NCBI RefSeq assembly: GCF_010727125.1
Contig: NZ_AP022564.1
Location: 2,666,001-2,730,000, forward strand
Source of the DNA: Mycolicibacter terrae
Lineage (GTDB): Bacteria > Actinomycetota > Actinomycetes > Mycobacteriales > Mycobacteriaceae
Length of the DNA: 64,000 nt
Direction of reading: 5' to 3'
Part shown: one piece after another, positions 50,709-58,640 of the stretch
Layout of the letters: each line of letters opens with the position of its first letter
How positions within the stretch are numbered: the first letter of the stretch is position 1
Notes under the pieces: model-generated
What the model was told of the DNA's origin: nothing
The model's input: the letters and a program-made list of their open reading frames with translations, nothing else
Databases searched by the model: none
Position numbers and translations under genes: made by a program

Positions 50709-51080
50709 ATGGACGTCCGCACCACGATCGACACCTACCTGCGGGCCTGGATGCGGCAGGACCCCGAACTCATCGTCACGATCTTCACCGAGGACGCGAC
50801 CTATCACGAGCGGGTCCTCGAAGAGCCGATTCGCACCCGGGCCGGAATCCGCGACTACTGGCAGACCAAGGTGGTTGAGGGACAAGCCAATATCGACGCC
50901 CGGTTGCTCAACCTCTATACCGCCACCGACGGCACCACGGTGATCGCCGAGTGGGAGGCGACTTTCGACGACCGGGTGCAGGGCCGGCGCAAGCGGATGC
51001 GCGAAGTAGCCATCCTGGAGTTCGACGGCGAGCAGATCGCCAGTCTGCGCGAATACTGGGCTTCGGACGTGGTCGGCTGA
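50709..51080 (+). CDS. SnoaL-like / NTF2-fold protein (123 aa)
   Basis: Small single-domain protein with the SnoaL cone fold: an N-terminal helix pair (VRTTIDTYLRAWMRQDPELIV) followed by IFTEDATYHERVL and alternating beta strands (VIAEWEATF, REVAILEFDGEQI), ending LREYWASDVVG. The fold serves diverse isomerases, cyclases and binding proteins, so no reaction can be assigned. The ATG at 50709 begins directly at the fold. It is divergent from mbtT and separates mbtT from mbtB together with the cutinase and MPT64-like genes; a link to siderophore production is not shown. Confidence 0.75.
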   Translation: MDVRTTIDTYLRAWMRQDPELIVTIFTEDATYHERVLEEPIRTRAGIRDYWQTKVVEGQANIDARLLNLYTATDGTTVIAEWEATFDDRVQGRRKRMREVAILEFDGEQIASLREYWASDVVG

Positions 51081-51087
51081 AGCCGGC

Positions 51088-51777
51088 TCAGAGCCGGCTC
51101 GCCACGAAGGCCGCGGCCTGACCGGGCATCGGCGACTGCGCGTAGGACAGGTGCGGTGCGGAGAACATCTCCTCGTGCGTAGGCAGTGCCAGGGCGCCCG
51201 GGGTGCAGATCGGGTCGCCGTCGGCGCACAGATCAATGGCTTTGGCGCCGTACCAGGGGCTGATCTCGCTGATCGGTCCGCCCAGGTACCTGTCGGTCGG
51301 ATTCCCGAAGACAGCGACCGCAGCCACGTGTGCAGCCTGGTCCTCCGACAACGTGGCCGCGTTGAAGCCCGCCACCGAGGCCCGCGCGATGGTGATCAGG
51401 TCGGTGACCATCGCGCCTTGGGAGTAGCCGCCGAGCACCAGCTTGGTGTCGGGGCAGTTCGCAACCATGGATTGGACGTGTGCGTTCGCATCGCCGGCCC
51501 CGGCCGACGCCGAGGGCGGCCAGTCTTCGGTGGCTGGGTAGTTGACCGCATATACCCCGACCGACTTCCCGCCGGCCTGCGAGCGCAAAGCATCGACGAA
51601 CTGCTGTCCGACGGCGCCCACACCGGGCGGCTCGGCGGTGCCGCGGGCGAAGGTCACCTCGACGTCGGGACAGGGACTGGCGAACGCGGAGGGGACGACG
51701 ACCGGGGCGCTGGGCAGCATCGCCAAGGCCGTCAGGACAGGAACACCGAGTACTACGACCGATCGGCGCGCTTTCAT
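51088..51777 (-). CDS. Secreted cutinase-family serine esterase
   Basis: 229-aa exported alpha/beta hydrolase. Signal peptide of about 33 residues (VVVLGVPVLTALAMLPSAP … FASPCPDVEV). The cutinase signature GGYSQGAMV holds the nucleophile Ser; the Asp/His pair is in CADGDPICTPG and in the HLSY region near the C-terminus. Four cysteines are placed as in mycobacterial CFP21/Culp proteins (CPDVE, NCPDTK, LCADGDPIC). It hydrolyses short to medium acyl esters. It is convergent with the SnoaL-like gene and has no obvious role in mycobactin assembly. Confidence 0.9.
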   Translation of the reverse strand: MKARRSVVVLGVPVLTALAMLPSAPVVVPSAFASPCPDVEVTFARGTAEPPGVGAVGQQFVDALRSQAGGKSVGVYAVNYPATEDWPPSASAGAGDANAHVQSMVANCPDTKLVLGGYSQGAMVTDLITIARASVAGFNAATLSEDQAAHVAAVAVFGNPTDRYLGGPISEISPWYGAKAIDLCADGDPICTPGALALPTHEEMFSAPHLSYAQSPMPGQAAAFVASRL

Positions 51778-51920
51778 TCATCGATGTTGGCACACCGCGA
51801 CCGCGATCCACCACCCCTGATCGCGACATCTAGCTGGGCTTTTCAGACACTTTCCGCCGGGCGAGGTGCTGCCCACCCGACGCCACGGCCGGCCTGTGGT
51901 GGCCAGCAGACGGGCGACCA

Positions 51921-51960
51921 GCCCGGCCGTCGCCGCCCGGCGGTCGATCTTGCCGGCGGC
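51921..51960 (-). pseudogene. Orphan fragment resembling the A10 core of an NRPS adenylation domain
   Basis: On the minus strand this intergenic stretch reads AAGKIDRRAATAGLVA, matching MbtB's GKIDRRAVTAELAA; the DNA is nearly identical over about 33 bases to mbtB DNA around 53240-53275. Neither flank continues the similarity into a domain. It may be a relic of a second or earlier mbtB copy broken by rearrangement. Short length leaves chance similarity possible. Confidence 0.4.
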
Positions 51961-52028
51961 AACGCCTCCCGTACTGGGTAATCTGTCGTCTGCGGCGGGG
52001 TGCCGCGTTTGCTCGGAGGGGATTGCCC

Positions 52029-52808
52029 GTGCGCTCTTGCAGTGTCGCCATGCTCGTCACAGTTGCCGCCGTCTTCGGTTCTTCCGGCGTGGCAGTCGCG
52101 GCGCCGAGGGATTACTGCGCGGACCTCAAGGGAGGCAATACCGGCAGTACCTGTGAGATCCAGCTCTTAGACCCCGCGTACAGCGTCGATATCAGCTTTC
52201 CAACGGACCACCCCGACCAGAAGTCGGTCGCCGAGTACATCTCGCAGACGCGCGACGAGTTCCTCAACGCGGCCAAGTCCGGCGCCCCCCGCACCACACG
52301 CCCTGAGTTGAGCATCAAGCCCACGAAATACACCTCGTCGATTCCCCCACGCGGCACGCAATCCGTGGTGTTCACGGTGTACCAAAACGACGGCGGCGCG
52401 CATCCCCGGACAACGTTCAAGGCGTTCAACTGGGACCAGACCTATCGCAAGGCCATCACCTATGCGGCCGCACCGGACGACAAGGAACGTACGCCGTTAT
52501 GGCAGGTGGACGATCCGCTGAAGACCGTTGCGCCCATCGTCCAGGCCGAACTGCAGCAGCAGCTGGCGCCGCCGCCGGTCGCCCCTTCCACGTCCGCGCA
52601 AACGGCTGCGGCCACGCCGACGGCCACGCCACCAACGCCGTTGCCGATCGCGCCAACCGCGCTGTACGACCCTGCCAACTATCAGAATTTCGCGGTGGTC
52701 AACGACGGGGTGATCTTCTTCTTCGACCAGGGCGTGTTGTTGCCCGACTCAGCCGGGGCGCTCCAGGTACTGGTTCCCCGGTCGGCGATCGACCCGATGA
52801 TTGCGTGA
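52029..52808 (+). CDS. MPT64-like secreted immunogenic protein
   Basis: 259-aa exported protein. The signal peptide (VAMLVTVAAVFGSSGVAVAAP) is followed by an MPT64 (RsiV/DUF3298-type) fold: YCADLKGGNTGSTCEIQ, ISQTRDEFLNAAKS, IPPRGTQSVVF, KAFNWDQTYRKAITY and the C-terminal QNFAVVNDGVIFFFDQG … VLVPRSAID are close to M. tuberculosis MPT64 as I remember it. A Pro/Ala/Thr-rich insert of about 40 residues (APPPVAPSTSAQTAAAT …) before LYDPANYQNF is not in MPT64. The GTG at 52029 has GGAGGGG 7-8 nt upstream; an in-frame TTG at 52023 is too close to it. Role: secreted antigen of unknown biochemistry. Confidence 0.88.
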   Translation: MRSCSVAMLVTVAAVFGSSGVAVAAPRDYCADLKGGNTGSTCEIQLLDPAYSVDISFPTDHPDQKSVAEYISQTRDEFLNAAKSGAPRTTRPELSIKPTKYTSSIPPRGTQSVVFTVYQNDGGAHPRTTFKAFNWDQTYRKAITYAAAPDDKERTPLWQVDDPLKTVAPIVQAELQQQLAPPPVAPSTSAQTAAATPTATPPTPLPIAPTALYDPANYQNFAVVNDGVIFFFDQGVLLPDSAGALQVLVPRSAIDPMIA

Positions 52809-52865
52809 CGTTTCCCAACTCTGGCTTCGCTGCGCGGCAGCTTCACCACGAGCTGAAGTCTGCGT

Positions 52866-55800
52866 TTACGCCCGCCGGGCGATCGCGTCCAACCCCTCGG
52901 CTATCTCCGCCGAATCCAGCTGGGCGACTTCCAGATACACCTCGGCTACCGCATCCAACCGACCGGGATCAGACTCGCGGGCGTTAAGCCGGTCGGCCAA
53001 TGCCACCACGGTGCGGGCGGCGAAGATATCGGCGACCACGGTGCCGGGCGCGTCCAGCCAGGTGCGGATGCGTGCCACCGCGGTAGTGGCCAGCACCGAA
53101 TCTCCGCCGAGGGCGAAGAAGTCGTCATCAGCGCCGACCCGGGCGGTACCGAGTACCTCGGCGACGATCGCGGCCAGTGCCCGCTGCAGCGGGGTGGCCG
53201 GCTCGCGGTAGCCGTCGCCGGCGGCGAACACCGCGGCCAACTCAGCCGTCACCGCCCGCCGGTCGATCTTGCCGGAGACGGTGTAGGAGATCGCCGGAAC
53301 CAGCACCAGCTGCCGCGGAATCATGTGCTCGGGCAGCGCCTCGGCCAGCCCGGCGCGCAGGCCGGCAACACTGACCCCGGGATCGTCGGCCCGCACCGCG
53401 GCCGCCAGCACCTCGCGACCGGCGCCGTCGGCCAGCCCCACCACCACCGCCTCGGCTACCCCGGGCAGCCGGCGCAGCGCGGCTTCGACCTCACCGAGCT
53501 CGATGCGGTACCCGCTGATCTTGACCCGGTGATCGGCGCGGCCGACGAATTCCAGGATGCCGCCCGGCCGGTAGCGGGCCAGATCACCGGTGCGATACCA
53601 GGTCCGACCGTCATGCTCGACGAATCTCTCAACGGTCAGGTCGGGCCGTCCCCGGTACCCCGACGCGATGCCGCGCCCGGCGACCCACAGCTCGCCGGCC
53701 ACCCAGTCCGGGCGGTCGGTCCCGTCAGCGCCGACGACGCGGCAGGCGATGTTGGGCAGCGGGGTGCCGTAGGGCACCGAAGCCCAGTCGGCCGGCGGTT
53801 CGCCGTCGACCTCGCAGACGGTGGCGTGGATGGCGGTTTCGGTGGCCCCGCCCAGGCCGGCGAACCGGACGCCGGGCGCGGCCGTCTGGAATCTCCGCGC
53901 CAGCTCGGGACGCACCCAGTCACCGCCGGTCAACACCGCACGCACCGAAGGTAATTCACCGCCGAGTGCCACCAGCATCTCCAGCGCGCCGGGCATCAGG
54001 TTGAGCACGCTGACCCGGTGCTGCCGCACCAGCCGTGCCCACACCTCGGGGCTGCGGCGGTCGGTCTCGTCGACCATCACGATCGCTCCCCCGGCGCGCA
54101 GCATGGCGAAGACGTCGAGCACCGACATGTCCGCATCCAGGGTCAGCAGCGCAAGACTGCGATCATCGGGGCCGAAGCCGAAACGTGCGCTGAGGGTTTC
54201 GACGGTGTTCATCGCCGCATCGTGGGTGAGCTCGACACCCTTGGGTTCGCCGGTGGACCCGGAGGTGAACACCACATAGGCCAACGCCGAGGGATCGGTG
54301 GCCACCGGGTCCGCGGCCCCGGGCTGCGTGACGGCCGCTCGGACGCTCAGCGCCGGAATGGGCAGCGCCGGAACCGATTCCCCGGTCACCAGCGCCACCG
54401 ATGCGCCACCCAGATCCAGGATGCGGTCCAGCCGCTCGCGGGGCTGGTCGGCGGCGATCGGCAGGTACACCGCGCCGGCGGCCAGGATGCCCAGCAGTGC
54501 CGGGATCTGCTCGACACCCTTGGGCCCCAGCAGCGCCACGGTGTCACCGGACCGCACACCGCGGTCACGCAACGCAGCGGCCACCGCCAGCGCCTGGTCG
54601 CGTAGCTCCCCATAGCTCAGTTCGCCACCGTCGTGGAGCACTGCGACCGCGCCGGGATCCCGGGTGGCACGCCGAAAGAACCCGTCCTGCAAGGTTTCCC
54701 CGCTCGGCTCGGCGGTGCCGGCATTGACCGCAGCGCGCACCTGCGCTTGCGCGGCGGGCAGTGCGGCCGGGGCCGGCTCTGCCCAGCCCGCACCGCCGGC
54801 CAGCCGGGTCAGGTCAGCGATGTGGTGGGCGAACATCGCGTCGATGACGCCGGGGGCGAACAGCTCTTCGCGCACATCCCAGTTCACCAGCACGCCGCCG
54901 TCGAACTCGGTGACCTGGGCGTCCAGCAGCACCTGCGGGCCTTGCGAGATGATCCACACCGGGGTGCCGAAAACCTGGGTGACCTCCGGGGCGAACAGCT
55001 CGCCGAGCCCGAGCGCACTGGTGAACACCACCGGCGCCAGCACCTGGGTGCCGCGGTGCCGGCCCAGATCGCGCAGCACCGCCAGACCCGGGTAGTCGGC
55101 GTGCGCGGCCGCGGTGCGCATGGCGTCCTGCACGGCGTGGGCGCGGGCGGTGCCCGACAACGCCCCACTCAGATCCACATCCAGCAGCAACGACGAGGTG
55201 AAGTCTCCGACCAGCCGATCGACGTCGTCGTGCAGCGGCTCCCGGCCGAACAGCGGCACATTCAGCAGGAAGCGCGGCCCGCCCGACCAGCAGGCAAGGG
55301 TGTGGCAGAAGGAGGCGGCCAGTGTCATCGCCGGGGTGACACCGTGGGCGCGGGCCTGCCCGAACAGCGCGTCGCGGGTGTCCGGGTCCAGCCAGTGCCA
55401 GCGCCGGGTGCTGCGGCGCGGGTCGGCCGGCAGGCCGGCCGGTTGCGGCAGCTTGGGCGGGTCGGGCAGGTCGGGGATGCGCTGAGTCCACCACTGCCGG
55501 TGGCTCTCGTCGGGGACTCGTCCGGCGATGACGTGGCGGTACTGCCGATAGGTGTAGCCCAGCTCCGCCAGCGCCGTCCCCTGATAGGCGGTGGCCAGGT
55601 CGGCCATCAGGGTGCGGTAGCTCATGGCGTCCGCGGCCTGCATGTCCAGGTCGACGTGCAGGCGTGCGGTGCCGTCCGGCAGCAGTGACACGGTGAGCTC
55701 GAAGACCGCCCCGTCGAGTTGTTGGTGCGATTTCGTCTCGCGGGTCGCGGCCAGCCGCTGCTGCACCTCGGCGGGTTTCAGCCCGCGCAGATCGGCCACC

Positions 55801-56309
55801 GCGACCGGCAGGCCGGCATCGGGCCGGATCTGCTGGGTGCCGTCGGGCAGAAACTCGACCCGCAGCATCGGGTGTCGGGCCGCCAGCGCGTCGGCGGCGG
55901 CGGCCAACCGCGCCGGGTCGAGCCCGGGGCCCCCCGGACTGGATTGGAATTCCACGTACAGGTGTCCGGCCACCCCGCCGAGAGTCACGTCGTCGTCGCG
56001 GCCCACCCACATCGCGTGCTGCATGGGCGCCAGCGGGAACGGCGCGGATTCGTCATCGGAGTCCGGAGCCGCGCTCGGCAGCGCCGCCGACGACCCGCCC
56101 GAGACCAGTGCCGTCCAGGCGGCGACGGTGGGTTCGGCGGCCAGCGCGGCGAAGTCGACGTCCAGGCCCCGGCGCCGCCATTGGCCGGCCAGGCTCATCA
56201 TCCGGATCGAGTCCAGGCCCTGGGCGACCAGGTCAGCGTCGGGATCGACCGCAGCGGCGTGGGTGCCGAGCAACTCCGCGACCTGTGCGCGAACCTCGTC
56301 GGGCCCCAT
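52866..56309 (-). CDS. mbtB: Mycobactin NRPS MbtB (ArCP-Cy-A-T), without thioesterase
   Basis: 1147-aa phenyloxazoline synthase. An N-terminal aryl carrier (AQGLDSIRMMSLA) receives salicylate from MbtA. The cyclisation domain has the Cy-type core DLDMQAADAMS instead of HHxxxDG. The adenylation domain has VVFTSGSTGEPKG and a pocket read by alignment as D-M-L-N-L-G-L-I-H, closer to threonine than serine codes. The thiolation domain has FFALGGDSVLATTA. The C-terminus stops soon after the carrier, whereas Rv2383c (about 1414 aa as I recall) continues into a thioesterase; here mbtT encodes one separately. Divergent from mbtA over a 90-bp IdeR-box region. Confidence 0.94.
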   Translation of the reverse strand: MGPDEVRAQVAELLGTHAAAVDPDADLVAQGLDSIRMMSLAGQWRRRGLDVDFAALAAEPTVAAWTALVSGGSSAALPSAAPDSDDESAPFPLAPMQHAMWVGRDDDVTLGGVAGHLYVEFQSSPGGPGLDPARLAAAADALAARHPMLRVEFLPDGTQQIRPDAGLPVAVADLRGLKPAEVQQRLAATRETKSHQQLDGAVFELTVSLLPDGTARLHVDLDMQAADAMSYRTLMADLATAYQGTALAELGYTYRQYRHVIAGRVPDESHRQWWTQRIPDLPDPPKLPQPAGLPADPRRSTRRWHWLDPDTRDALFGQARAHGVTPAMTLAASFCHTLACWSGGPRFLLNVPLFGREPLHDDVDRLVGDFTSSLLLDVDLSGALSGTARAHAVQDAMRTAAAHADYPGLAVLRDLGRHRGTQVLAPVVFTSALGLGELFAPEVTQVFGTPVWIISQGPQVLLDAQVTEFDGGVLVNWDVREELFAPGVIDAMFAHHIADLTRLAGGAGWAEPAPAALPAAQAQVRAAVNAGTAEPSGETLQDGFFRRATRDPGAVAVLHDGGELSYGELRDQALAVAAALRDRGVRSGDTVALLGPKGVEQIPALLGILAAGAVYLPIAADQPRERLDRILDLGGASVALVTGESVPALPIPALSVRAAVTQPGAADPVATDPSALAYVVFTSGSTGEPKGVELTHDAAMNTVETLSARFGFGPDDRSLALLTLDADMSVLDVFAMLRAGGAIVMVDETDRRSPEVWARLVRQHRVSVLNLMPGALEMLVALGGELPSVRAVLTGGDWVRPELARRFQTAAPGVRFAGLGGATETAIHATVCEVDGEPPADWASVPYGTPLPNIACRVVGADGTDRPDWVAGELWVAGRGIASGYRGRPDLTVERFVEHDGRTWYRTGDLARYRPGGILEFVGRADHRVKISGYRIELGEVEAALRRLPGVAEAVVVGLADGAGREVLAAAVRADDPGVSVAGLRAGLAEALPEHMIPRQLVLVPAISYTVSGKIDRRAVTAELAAVFAAGDGYREPATPLQRALAAIVAEVLGTARVGADDDFFALGGDSVLATTAVARIRTWLDAPGTVVADIFAARTVVALADRLNARESDPGRLDAVAEVYLEVAQLDSAEIAEGLDAIARRA

Positions 56310-56327
56310 CGCGCCACCCCGCCCTTC

Positions 56328-56346
56328 GTTAGTAAGCCTGCCCTAA
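56328..56346. promoter_or_regulatory. Candidate IdeR iron box between mbtB and mbtA
   Basis: On the minus strand the sequence is TTAGGGCAGGCTTACTAAC, sharing TTAGG and AGGCT with the consensus and 13 of 19 positions overall. A single box in the 90-bp divergent gap can control both mbtB and mbtA, as in the M. tuberculosis mbtA-mbtB intergenic region. Confidence 0.7.
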
Positions 56347-56399
56347 TTTCGTCGAAGCTACTCTATCTACGGTCCACCGTCGGCAAGCCAGGGAGTCAC

Positions 56400-57965
56400 A
56401 TGCACGGGTTCGTATCGTTTCCGGCCGAGCGGGCGGCCGCCTACCGCGCGGCCGGGTACTGGCGGGGCCGCCCGCTGGCATCGCTGCTCGACGACGCTGC
56501 CCAACGCTGGCCGGACCGCACCGCGGTCATCGATGCGGGCGCGACGCTGACCTACGCGCAGTTGGACGCCGCCGCCGATCGGGCGGCGGCGGCCCTGCAC
56601 CGGCTGGGTGTCGGCGCCGGCGATCGGGTGCTGCTGCAGTTGCCCAACGACTGCACGTTCGCAGTCACGCTGTTCGGCCTGTTGCGGGTGGGCGCCGTCC
56701 CGGTGCTGTGCCTGCCCGGGCACCGGTCCGCCGAGATCGGTCACCTGGCCGCGGTGAGCGATGCGGTCGGGATCGTGATCCCTGACGCCACTGCGGGTTT
56801 CGACTACCCGGCGATGGCCGCCGAATTGGGTCTGCGGCGGGTCATCATCGGCGACACGGCCGACGCCCCGGCGGCACCGCGATTCAGCCCCGATCCGGCC
56901 ACCCCGGCACTGCTGCTGGTCTCCGGCGGCACCACCGGACTGCCCAAGCTGATCCCCCGCACCCACGACGACTACCTCTACAACGCCACCGCCAGCGCGC
57001 GGCTGTGCGGATTGAGCGCCGATGACGTCTACCTGGTGGCTTTGCCGGCCGCCCACAACTTTCCGTTGGCCTGCCCCGGTCTGCTGGGAGCGATGTCGGT
57101 GGGTGCGACCACCGTGTTCGGCACCGATCCGAGCCCCGAGGCGGCGTTCGCCACCATCGCCCGGCACCGGGTGACGGTCACCGCGCTGGTACCGGCGCTG
57201 GCCACCCTGTGGGCGCAGGCCTGCGACTGGGAACCGCAGAAGCCGACGACGCTGCGACTGCTGCAGGTGGGTGGCGCCAAGCTGGCGCCCGGGGACGCTG
57301 CCCTGATCCGCAAGGAGCTGACCCCGGGTCTGCAACAGGTGTTCGGCATGGCCGAGGGGTTGCTGTGCTACACCCGCCCCGGTGACGCCGCGGAGCTGCT
57401 CGACAACACCCAGGGCAAGCCGCTGTGCACCGACGATGAGGTGCGGGTGGTCGACGAGGACGGCGCCGAAGCCCAAGAGGGTGAACTGCTGGTGCGCGGG
57501 CCCTACACGATCAACGGCTACTTCAATGCCGAAGAGGTCAACGCCCGATCCTTCAGCCCGGACGGCTTCTACCGCAGCGGGGACCGGGTCCGCCGCCTGA
57601 CGAACGGCTATCTGGAGGTGACCGGCCGGATCAAAGATGCCATCGTCCGCGGCGGCGAGAACATCGCGGCCGACGAGCTGGAGACGCAACTGCTGCGCCA
57701 CCCGGCGATCCGGTCGGCCGCCGCCGTCGGCCTGCCCGATGAATACCTGGGTGAAAAAGTTTGCGCTGCGATTGTTTTCAACGGGACGCCGCTGACGCTG
57801 GCAGAGCTGAACCGCCATCTCGACGAGTGCGGGGTAGCCACCCATGTCCGGGTCGATCAGCTTGTCGCGCTACCCACGCTGCCCACCACCGCAGTCGGCA
57901 AGATCGACAAGAAGGCGATCGTGCGGCAGGTGGGCAACGCTACCGAGCCGAGTTCGGCGACTTAA
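56400..57965 (+). CDS. mbtA: Salicyl-AMP ligase MbtA
   Basis: 521-aa stand-alone aryl-acid adenylating enzyme that activates salicylate and loads the aryl carrier of MbtB. ANL superfamily motifs: LLLVSGGTTGLPKLIPRTH (P-loop), VFGMAEGLLCYTR, YRSGDRVRR, GRIKDAIVRGGENIAADELE and the terminal catalytic lysine in GKIDKKAI. PAAHNFPLACPG is typical of DhbE/EntE-like aryl-acid enzymes. The ATG at 56400 has GGGAG a few bases upstream. It is divergent from mbtB, and the 3' end overlaps the DUF3060 gene by 4 bp. No salicylate synthase (mbtI) gene is in the window. Confidence 0.94.
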   Translation: MHGFVSFPAERAAAYRAAGYWRGRPLASLLDDAAQRWPDRTAVIDAGATLTYAQLDAAADRAAAALHRLGVGAGDRVLLQLPNDCTFAVTLFGLLRVGAVPVLCLPGHRSAEIGHLAAVSDAVGIVIPDATAGFDYPAMAAELGLRRVIIGDTADAPAAPRFSPDPATPALLLVSGGTTGLPKLIPRTHDDYLYNATASARLCGLSADDVYLVALPAAHNFPLACPGLLGAMSVGATTVFGTDPSPEAAFATIARHRVTVTALVPALATLWAQACDWEPQKPTTLRLLQVGGAKLAPGDAALIRKELTPGLQQVFGMAEGLLCYTRPGDAAELLDNTQGKPLCTDDEVRVVDEDGAEAQEGELLVRGPYTINGYFNAEEVNARSFSPDGFYRSGDRVRRLTNGYLEVTGRIKDAIVRGGENIAADELETQLLRHPAIRSAAAVGLPDEYLGEKVCAAIVFNGTPLTLAELNRHLDECGVATHVRVDQLVALPTLPTTAVGKIDKKAIVRQVGNATEPSSAT

Positions 57966-58570
57966 CCTCGTTCGACGACGTTGTCGAGCCCGGAGGTACT
58001 CACCTGCGGATCCCCGAAGCGGTAGGTCACCCGGTTGTTGAAACCGGACGCCGTGATCGTGGGCGTCGAATCGACGGTGATCGCGTTGCCGATTCCCGAC
58101 ACCGTCAAACCGGTGCACTCGCCGGTGAGCACCACTGTGTTGCTGACCCCGCTCACGGTGACATCGCGACCGGCGCAGGCCAGTGTCTTGTTCTCCCCGG
58201 CCCCGGAGATGGTGATGGTGACGGCGCTACCGGGCACCGGGACGGCCGGCGACGGTGAGACGGGCGCCTCCGGGGTGTCGACCGGCGCGGTGGACGGCTC
58301 CGGCGCGGCCCCGCTGGGCAAAGCCGGGTGCCCCGGCGTGGTGCTCGTCGGGCCGCCGGCGATCAGGAACACCGCCGCGGCCGCAGCGATCGCGAAAACC
58401 GCCGCCAGCGCACTGATCCCGACCGTGATTCCCCGTCCGTTGCCGCGCGGCGGCGGCGCCTGCCCCTCGGTGCCGACCGAGGGCACGGTCAATTCCGCGG
58501 CCCTGGCGAAGTCCGACAGCGGGCGCTCCAAATCCCGAATCCGGGCCTCGGGGTCGTCGTCGGCGTTCAC
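57962..58570 (-). CDS. DUF3060-type membrane-anchored protein
   Basis: 202 aa with the GTG at 58570 (VNADDDPEARIRDLE). A cytoplasmic N-terminus of about 45 residues is followed by one membrane segment (ITVGISALAAVFAIAAAAAVFLIAGG), a Pro/Ser/Thr-rich linker and a C-terminal beta-helical repeat domain of DUF3060 type (VTVSGVSNTVVLTGECTGLTVSGIGNAITVD), where short NxV/GxN turns recur. The topology is that of mycobacterial surface-exposed single-pass proteins of unknown role. It lies 70 bp downstream of irtB on the same strand, so it may be cotranscribed under iron control. Association with siderophore traffic is only positional. Confidence 0.78.
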   Translation of the reverse strand: MNADDDPEARIRDLERPLSDFARAAELTVPSVGTEGQAPPPRGNGRGITVGISALAAVFAIAAAAAVFLIAGGPTSTTPGHPALPSGAAPEPSTAPVDTPEAPVSPSPAVPVPGSAVTITISGAGENKTLACAGRDVTVSGVSNTVVLTGECTGLTVSGIGNAITVDSTPTITASGFNNRVTYRFGDPQVSTSGLDNVVERG

Positions 58571-58640
58571 GCTTGTGATGATCGCACAACTGACTCGACG
58601 GCGGGACCCGCTGCGACCGGCTCCGCCGCGCCTGCGGCCG

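Noticed and set aside
51830..52060. 76-codon minus-strand frame between the cutinase and MPT64-like genes
   Set aside because: Arg-rich, no ribosome site, overlaps the MPT64-like start; the meaningful reading there is the GKIDRR relic in a different frame.
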